From assembly GCF_003318295.1 (NCBI RefSeq), contig NZ_QOCW01000008.1:1-64000 (forward strand): a stretch of DNA of 64,000 bases, in the 5' to 3' direction. Source of the stretch: Bacillus taeanensis (GTDB lineage Bacteria; Bacillota; Bacilli; Bacillales; UBA6769). Every line of letters starts with the position of its first letter. Within the stretch, counting starts at the first letter, position 1. Shown here piece by piece: positions 52,124-59,384 of this stretch. Made by a program: the position numbers and the translations under genes. The notes beneath the pieces are model-generated. The model did no database searches, was not told the origin of the DNA, and was given only the letters and a program-made list of their open reading frames with translations.

Positions 52124-52163
52124 GATGAAAAAAGACAGGTTCAACAACAAGTGAACTCTGTCT
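52124..52163 (-). terminator. Terminator of the XylE-like symporter gene
   Basis: On the minus strand AGACAGAGTTCAC and GTTGAACCTGTCT pair with one mismatch and are followed by TTTTTTC. Confidence 0.75.
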
Positions 52164-52218
52164 AAAATAAAAGTCAACGGTCAGAGGTATCTCAAAAACA
52201 GCTCCCCTTATTATATAT

Positions 52219-53622
52219 TTATGCTGATTTATTCCATATTTTTTCAACCTGCTCAAGGGTTTTACCTTTAGTTTCAGGAACAAATTTCCAAATAAATAGA
52301 GCTGAAAGGACACTCATTAGACCATAGAAGCCATAAGTCATGCCACCACTAAATTCCATCATCATTGGATAAGTAGATGAAATTAAATAGTTTGCACTCC
52401 ATTGAGCCGCTACAGCAATCGCAACTGCCTGACCACGGATTTTGTTAGGGAAAATCTCAGAAATTAATACCCAACAAATTGGTCCCCATGACATCATGAA
52501 TGATGCCGTGTATACAATAATAAATATTAAAGTACTAATTCCAATAATATTTGAAAAAGCCATACCTGAAACACCAAACATTCCAATAGCCATTCCAATG
52601 GAACCTACTATTAATAAAGGCTTACGTCCCCATCTATCGACAGTTAAGATGGCAACAATCGTAAAGACCGTATTAATGAGACCCATAACAATCGTTTGTA
52701 ACATGGAAGCATCTTTTGCTGCCCCCATGCTTTCAAAAATACGTGGAGCATAATACAATGCGACGTTAATTCCAACAAACTGTTGGAATACAGAAAGCAT
52801 AATGCCGATAATGATAACTAATTTCCCGTAAGAAAATAACTTTTTAGAAGAAAATGATTTTTCAACAGAAATGCTCACTGTTTGTTTAATTTCATGAAGA
52901 ATAGATTTCGCTGCTGAAGAACCATTTATCTTTGTTAAAATATCTAAAGCTCGATCATCCTGATTATTTAAAGCTAAGTAACGTGGTGTTTCTGGAACAA
53001 AAAGTAAAAGTATAGAAAACAATAGAGCTGGAATAGCTTCTGAAGCAAACATATATCTCCAACCGATATCATTAATCCATTCTAATGTTTGTCCATTGGC
53101 AATATTCCAGTTTACAAAGTAAACAACTAACATACCAAAAATGATTGTAAATTGATTAAAAGATACCAATCGACCACGAATATTAGCAGGCGCAATTTCG
53201 CCGATATACATTGGACAAATCGCGGAAGCTAAACCAACACCAATTCCACCGATAATTCGATACATATTAAAGGTAAATAGTAATGAAAGAGTGGGTTCAC
53301 CTTTTGTAAAAAATAAAAATTCAGGATAAGCAGAACCTAAGGCTGATATTAAGAAAAGGACAGCTGCTATAATAAGTGAATTCCTGCGGCCAAATTTAGA
53401 TGCAAAATAACCTGACATTAACCCTCCGATAATACAGCCTATTAATGCACTTGAAATTGTAGCTCCGTGCACTAACGGTCCTAAATTCAAACTATCAATA
53501 AAATAAGCTTCTAATGATTTTTCAGCCCCTGATACCACTGCAGTATCATACCCGAAAAGCAAGCCTCCAATAGCAGCTACCAGAGTAATTGCCGTAACAT
53601 AAAATGAATTTTGTCGTTTCAT
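52219..53622 (-). CDS. xylE: XylE-like D-xylose:proton symporter (MFS sugar porter)
   Basis: About 467 residues with twelve membrane helices. Sugar porter signatures include LVAAIGGLLFGYDTAVVSGA, YRIIGGIGVGLAS, GRLVSFNQF, QQFVGINVALYYAPRIFESM and the end FVPETKGKTLEQVEKIW. Similarity to E. coli XylE runs over the full length, including CxxSW..WGPICWVLISEIFPN-like elements, so xylose import driven by protons is likely. The longest frame starts at 53652; the ATG at 53622 (MKRQNSFYVTAITL) aligns with the E. coli start. It survives intact within an otherwise decaying xyl region. No XylR site was seen directly upstream. Confidence 0.88.
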   Translation of the reverse strand: MKRQNSFYVTAITLVAAIGGLLFGYDTAVVSGAEKSLEAYFIDSLNLGPLVHGATISSALIGCIIGGLMSGYFASKFGRRNSLIIAAVLFLISALGSAYPEFLFFTKGEPTLSLLFTFNMYRIIGGIGVGLASAICPMYIGEIAPANIRGRLVSFNQFTIIFGMLVVYFVNWNIANGQTLEWINDIGWRYMFASEAIPALLFSILLLFVPETPRYLALNNQDDRALDILTKINGSSAAKSILHEIKQTVSISVEKSFSSKKLFSYGKLVIIIGIMLSVFQQFVGINVALYYAPRIFESMGAAKDASMLQTIVMGLINTVFTIVAILTVDRWGRKPLLIVGSIGMAIGMFGVSGMAFSNIIGISTLIFIIVYTASFMMSWGPICWVLISEIFPNKIRGQAVAIAVAAQWSANYLISSTYPMMMEFSGGMTYGFYGLMSVLSALFIWKFVPETKGKTLEQVEKIWNKSA

Positions 53623-53939
53623 AGTTCTTTTAAAGGCAGATTTTAATAACAAAATCGAAAGTGATCTATGCTATCCTTATCATTAGTCCTGAAGCGTTTT
53701 CAAATTTAACCGCAAACATCGATAAGATTAACGGATCACTTTCAAAAGCTTACTTTTCATCATTAAATATTGAAAATCTGCCTTTATCCTCCTCTCTTTT
53801 TAATTTCTTTAACATTTACAATAATTATTCATTTAACTTTGTTTCTTCAATTACACAAATGTAAATTTAAAGCTAGTTTTGACTGTAATATATAAACTCG
53901 ATTTATTTCTTCAACATGTGAAATAAATCAAATGATATC
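53623..53939. other. Intergenic stretch upstream of the xylE-like gene
   Basis: A strong GGAGGA sequence (minus strand, near 53787-53792) is followed by no usable ORF and may be the relic of a lost gene start. Otherwise AT-rich; nothing else is recognised. Confidence 0.4.
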
Positions 53940-54086
53940 TCATCCTTTACCTGTTTTATGCCACATTAATGGCAAATTTCTTTTGTATATTTCTTCTAAT
54001 AAAGAAATAAAATTGGGATCGAGCTTTAATCTTGTTGCTTGAATACAAACGCTAATTAAAAATTGGTTACTTAAACTCGAAATCAT
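53940..54086 (-). CDS. Sda-like sporulation kinase inhibitor, small protein
   Basis: A 48-codon frame too short for most gene finders. The core (SLSNQFLISVCIQATRLKLD then PNFISLLEEIYKRNL) follows the Sda pattern LSDELLIESYFKAT.LNLD..FI.LLE.EI.RR.L, an antiparallel helical hairpin that blocks sporulation histidine kinases such as KinA. The extra tail PLMWHKTGKG is not typical, and replacements such as VCIQ for the usual SYFK may weaken binding. The ribosome binding site (GGGG, 9-nt spacing) is modest. It lies between decayed xyl genes, so it could be active or a relic. Confidence 0.55.
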   Translation of the reverse strand: MISSLSNQFLISVCIQATRLKLDPNFISLLEEIYKRNLPLMWHKTGKG

Positions 54087-54138
54087 TATTTAATACCCCA
54101 CTCTTGAACCAATACCTTTTTTAAGACATGTTGGTAGT

Positions 54139-54228
54139 TCAAATTGAACTTATATAGTTACACACAAATCGATTAGTAGAATTAGGATCTTCGAATTTTA
54201 CATGATTAACATTTTTAAAATAACTCAT
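54139..54228 (-). pseudogene. xylA: 5' remnant of a xylose isomerase gene
   Basis: GGAGGAG gives ideal spacing to the ATG at 54228. The 29 codons read MSYFKNVNHVKFEDPNSTNR then FVCNYISSI and a stop. Xylose isomerases begin with the same order: YF..VN.V.FEG..S.NP..FKYYNP. The remainder of the roughly 440-residue enzyme is missing. A XylR-type operator lies about 190 bp upstream, exactly as in a xyl operon. This strongly suggests the site once held xylA. Confidence 0.6.
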
Positions 54229-54417
54229 TTTCACTCCTCCATAATTTTTTTTAAAATTAATAACTTTGCCCATTAAATTGGCATTTGACTACTACATAAC
54301 ACAGCTGATGTTATCGTTTCCAATTTCATAATCCTAAACCCAATAAAATATGGAACCTCTGTCTAAAACATAATGTCCTCCCCTAACTCATTCAGCTTTC
54401 AACTAGATTTTATCACC

Positions 54418-54454
54418 AATAACTTAGTTTGTCCAGTATATAAACTAAGTTATT
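54418..54454. promoter_or_regulatory. XylR-type operator upstream of the xylA remnant
   Basis: AATAACTTAGTTT and AAACTAAGTTATT form a 13-bp inverted repeat with an 11-nt spacer. The AGTTT to AAACT distance is 21 bp, the canonical B. subtilis xyl operator spacing. Confidence 0.7.
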
Positions 54455-54512
54455 TTTCCTACTCTTTACTGTGTTATAAAAGAAATAAATATTCATAAAA
54501 AAGATTATCCTG

Positions 54513-54922
54513 TTATTGAAAACTCATAAACATTGACGATAACACAACCTGTGAAGCAAATTCTGGGTCACTATTATATTCAATCGCAAGAAGCACGACA
54601 ATTAATGCAGAAGGAACAGCACTTGAAACAACTAAAACTTGTGCCATCACACCTGATATTCCTATATAATAAAACCAAGCTGTATGCAGCAGCTTGTCCA
54701 ACAATGAGACGAATGAAATTAAAAGATTTTCCCGACAATTTGTACGTCGATTTCAACTTCAACTATTTCTTTAAAAATAAGCACGGGAATAAAAAGAACA
54801 AACATCAATTTAGCAAATATCTTCACATTAAAGCTGTATTTCTTCTGCAGCATAATACCAATTGATATCATCAGAACTAATAGAATAATATGGTTGTACA
54901 AAATATGCAAAATAACAGACAC
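54513..54922 (-). pseudogene. AEC (auxin efflux carrier) family transporter, broken
   Basis: The N-terminal fragment (54719-54922) has SVILHILYNHIILLVLMISI and LMFVLFIPVLIFKEIVEVEI. The C-terminal fragment (54513-54704) has GISGVMAQVLVVSSAVPSAL and EYNSDPEFASQVVLSS, the conserved last helices of AEC permeases. Intact members are about 300 residues; here some 170 residues between the two are missing and the frames differ. The GTG start and GAAGGA ribosome binding site are intact. It lies just upstream of the XylR-type operator on the same strand but is not obviously related to it. Confidence 0.7.
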
Positions 54923-55086
54923 TTTTTTTTCCTTCTCCCTGAATATTTAAAAGCTTATACAATAAATGATACGCTTACAATTTCTAATCCACAAGCTTTT
55001 TGATTAAGCTATTAATCTATCTAGCATTTTTGTATTCAATTTAGTTGTATAAGCATTTCAAGTAATTACTTATTTATGATAAAAAA

Positions 55087-55138
55087 GAAGGAGCTATCTC
55101 AAAAGCATAGAATCAGACCCTATTAAGACAGCCCCTTC
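55087..55138. repeat. Dispersed CTGTCTC palindrome, copy 4, downstream of the aldo/keto reductase
   Basis: GAAGGAGCTATCTCAAAAGC pairs with a TATTAAGACAGCCCCTTC arm. It follows the aldo/keto reductase stop and is followed on the minus strand by T6, so it very likely terminates that gene. Confidence 0.7.
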
Positions 55139-55151
55139 TTCCCTATTATCC

Positions 55152-56135
55152 TTAATATGGACCGCGAATATTTTTATGAACATCAAATTGATAGAAAGCT
55201 TTAAGCTGCTTCATTTCTTCAGCATTAAATGAAGGCACATCCAACGCTTGTAAATTATCTTCAACTTGTTTCACTGTTTTAAAGCCTGGAATAACAGTCG
55301 AAACAGCTTCATGCTCTAAAATCCAGCGAAGCGCCGCTCTTGTCATACTACCTCGTCCTTCACTAATCCATTTTAGCTTCTCGCTCAGTTCAACTCCTTT
55401 TTCAAATTGGAGACCGGCAAACGTTTCACCGACATTAAACATTTCACCATTGCGGTTAAAATGACGATGATCATCTTGTTCAAAGTTTGCATCTTTACTA
55501 AATTTTCCTGTTAACAGTCCACTTGCAAGCGGAACGCGCGCTAAAATGCCAACACCGTTCTCTTTAGCTTGTGGAAATAGTTTATCAACAAGCTTTTGAC
55601 GGAAAAGGTTAAAGATTACTTGAAGCGTGCGAACATTTGGGTTTTCCATACAGAAAAGTCCTTCTTCTACTGTTTCCACACTTACTCCGTAATGACGAAT
55701 CTTTCCTTCCTGCTGTAATTGATCAAGCACTTCAAATACTTTACCCTGTTTTAAAATTTCAAGCGGAGGACAATGAATTTGGTATAAATCGATCCGCTCA
55801 CGATTTAAACGCTTTAAGCTTGCTTCACAATAAGCGCGAACCGATTTTTCTGAATAAGTTGCCGGATCATAAATATCCCCAGCACGGCAAAACTTTGTTG
55901 CAATATAGATCTCATCTTCTTTGCCTTTTGTTGCTTTAGCGAGAAGTTCCTCACTATGTCCATCTCCATATACGTCAGCTGTATCAAAAAAGTTAACACC
56001 AGCTTCCATTGCTTTATGAAGCCCTTTTAATGCTTCTTCATCATTTGTTTTTCCCCAAGCTCCACCAATTGCCCATGTGCCGAAACTTAATTCACTTACC
56101 TTTAAGTCCGTACTTCCTAATTGATGATAATTCAT
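55152..56135 (-). CDS. Aldo/keto reductase
   Basis: 327 residues, a TIM-barrel oxidoreductase. The catalytic tetrad is visible: Asp and Tyr in FFDTADVYGDGHSE, Lys in IYIATKF and His in LYQIHCPP. The C-terminal cofactor-site segment is VSTVIPGFKTVKQVEDNLQA. It reduces aldehydes or ketoses with NAD(P)H. GGAGGG precedes the ATG. A 39-bp XylR-type inverted repeat lies about 200 bp upstream on the same transcript path, so it may be induced by xylose; reduction of a pentose or a derived aldehyde is possible but unproven. Confidence 0.87.
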   Translation of the reverse strand: MNYHQLGSTDLKVSELSFGTWAIGGAWGKTNDEEALKGLHKAMEAGVNFFDTADVYGDGHSEELLAKATKGKEDEIYIATKFCRAGDIYDPATYSEKSVRAYCEASLKRLNRERIDLYQIHCPPLEILKQGKVFEVLDQLQQEGKIRHYGVSVETVEEGLFCMENPNVRTLQVIFNLFRQKLVDKLFPQAKENGVGILARVPLASGLLTGKFSKDANFEQDDHRHFNRNGEMFNVGETFAGLQFEKGVELSEKLKWISEGRGSMTRAALRWILEHEAVSTVIPGFKTVKQVEDNLQALDVPSFNAEEMKQLKAFYQFDVHKNIRGPY

Positions 56136-56153
56136 TTTTTAACCCTCCATTTA

Positions 56154-56308
56154 TTATTCATTCTGAAAAACACTCAACTTCAATAACATACTGATCACAA
56201 CAATTTTCTCTCTATTTGTTTCAGATCCTTCTGTTTGAATAATAACAATAGCTTCCCCATCTGCAGTATCTGATCGATAAACTCTTGGTAATCCCCCCTC
56301 TCTAAAAA
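56154..56308 (-). other. Open frame without a start codon between the operator and the aldo/keto reductase gene
   Basis: The frame reads LPRVYRSDTADGEAIVIIQT then EGSETNREKIVVISMLLKLS and VFQNE, ending 18 bp before the reductase start. A very strong Shine-Dalgarno (AGAGAGGGGGG) precedes it, but no ATG, GTG or TTG is at a suitable distance. The composition looks coding. It may be the relic of a first operon gene that lost its start. Not recognised. Confidence 0.3.
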
Positions 56309-56336
56309 ATAAATAACTTTAAATTGATTATAACAA

Positions 56337-56375
56337 CACAAACTTAGTTTGCATATTAATCAAACTAAGTTTGTG
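56337..56375. promoter_or_regulatory. XylR-type operator, 15-bp perfect arms, upstream of the aldo/keto reductase
   Basis: CACAAACTTAGTTTG and CAAACTAAGTTTGTG are exact inverted repeats around CATATTAAT. The AGTTT to AAACT distance is 21 bp, the canonical xyl operator spacing. It is the most symmetrical XylR-type site in the window. Confidence 0.75.
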
Positions 56376-56595
56376 GTCATTTTTAGAGTATTTGTTAGAA
56401 TAAACTAAAATAACAACATATCCTAGTATTCGTATTAACACTATAATGAATATGTTTAATCGGCACCAATAACAAAAAGAGAGTCCAACAGCTAGTGGAA
56501 ACTCCCTTTATTTCAGCTTAGTCTATTTTATCCCATTAGCCGCAATAACCTCTTTATACCAATAGAAGCTCGGTCTCAAAGCCGGTAATCAATAC
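56376..56595. other. Intergenic stretch between the operator and the third regulator gene
   Basis: It contains the regulator's terminator (56473-56512) and the likely promoter of the aldo/keto reductase transcript. No ORF was found. Confidence 0.45.
56473..56512 (-). terminator. Possible terminator of the third AraC-type regulator gene
   Basis: On the minus strand GGGAGTTTCCA and TGGACTCTC pair imperfectly and are followed by TTTTTG. Confidence 0.5.
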
Positions 56596-57405
56596 TTAAG
56601 TGTCTTTATTAAGCGATTTTCTTTTTTCTAAAAAGCGATCTCGATACTGTTTTGGCGTCATATCCTCATATCTTTTAAAAATTTTAATAAAATAACTTGT
56701 TGTTTGGTAGCCTACTTGTTCTGAAATTTCATCAAGACCTATATCTGAAACAATAAGTAATTCTTTAGCTTTTTTTATTCTTTGAGTTGTGACAAATTCA
56801 CTATACGTGCTGCCTGTCTCTTCTTTAAATAAAACACTAAAGTAACTTGAATTAAGATGAACATACTGTGCTGTGTCTTTAATGGTTAGTGGTTTATCTA
56901 AATTATTATCAATGTATTTAATAGCACTTTCAATACTAGGATTATTTATTTTATTATAATTCGAATCTCCTTTCTGCATCCCATGTTCTTCAAGAAGAAA
57001 CGTTCCTAATATTGATTTTTTTTTCTTTTCCGATGCTTTTAATGCTTTTTCAACAGCCTCTATTAGTTGCTCTTGCTGAATTGGCTTTAATAAATAATCG
57101 ATTGCTCCAAGCTGTAAACCTTTCTGTGCGTATTCAAATTCCGCAAATCCTGTAAGCAAGATACTAATCACATCATTATTTTCTTCCCTTAATGTTTCAA
57201 GAAGTTCAATTCCATTCATAAGAGGCATACGTATATCTGTGATTAACAAATCATAAGCACGTTTACGAAGATATTCAAGTGCAGATAAGCCATTCTCAGC
57301 TCTATCTACATCCCATTGCCCTTTTCCCCATTGTTGAAGGGTTAAAGAGACACCCATTCTTGTGTTATGTTCGTCATCTACAACTAATATTGTAGGAGAA
57401 TACAT
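56596..57405 (-). CDS. AraC-family response regulator, paralog of the 45.8-kb regulator
   Basis: 269 residues. The receiver has ILVVDDEHNTR, Asp57 in LLITDIRMP and Lys in YLLKPIQ. The AraC domain has LTIKDTAQYVHLNSSYFSVL and VGYQTTSYFIKIFKRYEDMT, closely parallel to the regulator at 45.8 kb. It lies 7 bp after the histidine kinase gene, so the two form an operon. It probably activates the ABC importer and GH30 genes on its right. GGAG precedes the ATG with somewhat long spacing. Confidence 0.88.
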   Translation of the reverse strand: MYSPTILVVDDEHNTRMGVSLTLQQWGKGQWDVDRAENGLSALEYLRKRAYDLLITDIRMPLMNGIELLETLREENNDVISILLTGFAEFEYAQKGLQLGAIDYLLKPIQQEQLIEAVEKALKASEKKKKSILGTFLLEEHGMQKGDSNYNKINNPSIESAIKYIDNNLDKPLTIKDTAQYVHLNSSYFSVLFKEETGSTYSEFVTTQRIKKAKELLIVSDIGLDEISEQVGYQTTSYFIKIFKRYEDMTPKQYRDRFLEKRKSLNKDT

Positions 57406-57412
57406 TTTTCTA

Positions 57413-59137
57413 TCAGCTCCTTGCGGGTATTCGCAGCCCCACTGTTGTTCCTTTATTCAAATGACTATTAATTTCTAAACCAAATTCTTCCCCATAATGT
57501 AATTGAATAAGCTTATGAATGTTAAATAATCCAATTCCAGTTCCTTTTGAGATAAACTTATGGTTTTCTTCGTTTCGTAATCTCATCTGGATCTCTTTTA
57601 CACGTTCCTCTTTCATACCGATACCATCATCGTTAATAATAAATAAGATAACTCCTTTTTCTTCTTTTACTATCAATTTAACTACACCACTGTTACCCTT
57701 TGGCTCAATACCATGAATAATCGCATTTTCTATTAGTGGCTGAATTGTTAATTTTGGAATTTTATATTGTTTTGTATTTTGATTGGCATCTATTTCAACA
57801 TGAAGCCGATCATGAAAGCGCATTTTCATAATGTCTGTATAACGCTTTACCTGCTCAATTTCTTCTTCAATAGAGACAAAACCTTCTTGTCCATTTGATT
57901 GAATAGTATATCGAAATAAATTTGCAAGCGTTATTACAAACTTAGAAAGTTCTTTTTCTCCTTTACCGATAAGAGACCAATATAATGAATCTAATGTATT
58001 AAATAAAAAATGTGGATTAATTTGAGAATGAAGCGCTTTAATTTCACTTTTGTTTTTCATAATCTCTTTTTCATACACAGACTTAAATAAATAATTAATT
58101 TGTCTTACCATTTTATTGTACATCCTATTTAATTGATTCATTTCACGATTAAAATAATAGTCTGGATTTTCTGTTAACACACCATTTTTTCCGCTTTGCA
58201 TTACCTGTGTTAACCTCTTAATTGGGGATGTAATAAATAAAGAAAGATAGTATGATAATATCGAAAATAAAATTACACTTAGAATACTCGATAAAATTAG
58301 AACAAATTGTAAAAATTCAACTCCTTTTGTTACTTCTTTTTTAGGCATTAAAATTTCCAGCGTCCAATTTGGTGCTTCTATTGTTTTTTTGATCGTAACA
58401 TACTCATTTTTTTGTGGTGAAATATCGCTGTTTGATAAAAGAGGGGTATTTCTTTTTCCGGTAGAAATAATGTTATTTTCTCCATCCAGCAAATATATGA
58501 CACTCCCGTTCATTTCTGCAATATCTTTTCTGATAAATTCGATTAAGGAGGGTTTTACTTGAACTACTAAATAACCACCTTTTTGATATCGCATTTTTTC
58601 TAATCGAATTTGCCGAACAGCTATTAAATAGTTTGGATTTTCTGGATCACGTCCAATCCAAACAAGATCACCAACATTTTGTATAGTATTTGCTTCTGCA
58701 ACATGCAGCTCTCCAACCCTTTCTTCAATCGACTTATCTACCACAGGATAAATGCTTTGCGAAACAGAAAATAATTCAATTTCGTTAATTGTTTCTGAAT
58801 AAGCGCTAGTATTTATTAAAATTTTTCTCATTGCCATTCGTTCATCAAAAGAAGCGGTTGGGCCATTCAATTCATTTTCCAGAATTTCTTGAATACGATC
58901 ATCTGTCGCAAGTTGAAGCGTCAGTACATTGACTTCATTTAAAAGGGCTTCTAAACGCCCACTTATTTGCACTCCAATTTCATCTATATATTGTACAGCA
59001 TTTTCTTTTTGTACTTTTGATAGTATTAAATATGAAATACCAATGGTTAACATTAATACAACCATCATTACTATAATAAAGCCAAAGAATATTTGTCCTC
59101 TCGTTCGATCAATTCCTATTTTTTTTAATAACTTCAA
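57413..59137 (-). CDS. Membrane sensor histidine kinase, paralog of the 46.5-kb kinase
   Basis: 574 residues: helix 1 (FFGFIIVMMVVLMLTIGISY), an extracytoplasmic sensor of about 230 residues, helix 2 (ILSSILSVILFSILSYYLSL), HAMP, then the YesM-type kinase with His376 in HSQINPHFLFNTLDSLYWSL and the N-box QPLIENAIIHG. Sensor segments such as LVWIGRDPENPNYLIAVRQI match the kinase at 46.5 kb (LVWVGKDPKDPTSFLALRRI), so the two are duplicates and probably sense related sugars. The start is a TTG after AAGGATG. Confidence 0.87.
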   Translation of the reverse strand: MKLLKKIGIDRTRGQIFFGFIIVMMVVLMLTIGISYLILSKVQKENAVQYIDEIGVQISGRLEALLNEVNVLTLQLATDDRIQEILENELNGPTASFDERMAMRKILINTSAYSETINEIELFSVSQSIYPVVDKSIEERVGELHVAEANTIQNVGDLVWIGRDPENPNYLIAVRQIRLEKMRYQKGGYLVVQVKPSLIEFIRKDIAEMNGSVIYLLDGENNIISTGKRNTPLLSNSDISPQKNEYVTIKKTIEAPNWTLEILMPKKEVTKGVEFLQFVLILSSILSVILFSILSYYLSLFITSPIKRLTQVMQSGKNGVLTENPDYYFNREMNQLNRMYNKMVRQINYLFKSVYEKEIMKNKSEIKALHSQINPHFLFNTLDSLYWSLIGKGEKELSKFVITLANLFRYTIQSNGQEGFVSIEEEIEQVKRYTDIMKMRFHDRLHVEIDANQNTKQYKIPKLTIQPLIENAIIHGIEPKGNSGVVKLIVKEEKGVILFIINDDGIGMKEERVKEIQMRLRNEENHKFISKGTGIGLFNIHKLIQLHYGEEFGLEINSHLNKGTTVGLRIPARS

Positions 59138-59336
59138 CTGTAAATCATCCTTGTCTTCACTCTTTTAAGTATTCTTTAAATGTAAGCACCATCGCTATCA
59201 CTGCAAGTAAAATACCCTATAAATAGTGTACCTCACCCATAGCAATTCAATGCTTTTTCAAGAATTACATCATTTTTTATGATCGAATTATATTACATGA
59301 TTAGTTTAAATTCAAAGCATGCCTAATCAATTATAT

Positions 59337-59373
59337 TATAAAAACGCACTCCAATTTGAGAAGTACGTTTTTA
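59337..59373 (-). terminator. Terminator of the GH30 gene
   Basis: On the minus strand AAAAACG..ACT and AGT..CGTTTTT pair with two mismatches and end in a T-run, just after the stop codon. Confidence 0.7.
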
Positions 59374-59384
59374 TATGATTTCAT

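Noticed and set aside
53661-53864. 67-codon plus-strand ORF upstream of xylE
   Set aside because: No ribosome binding site, low-complexity content and no similarity; best read as intergenic DNA.
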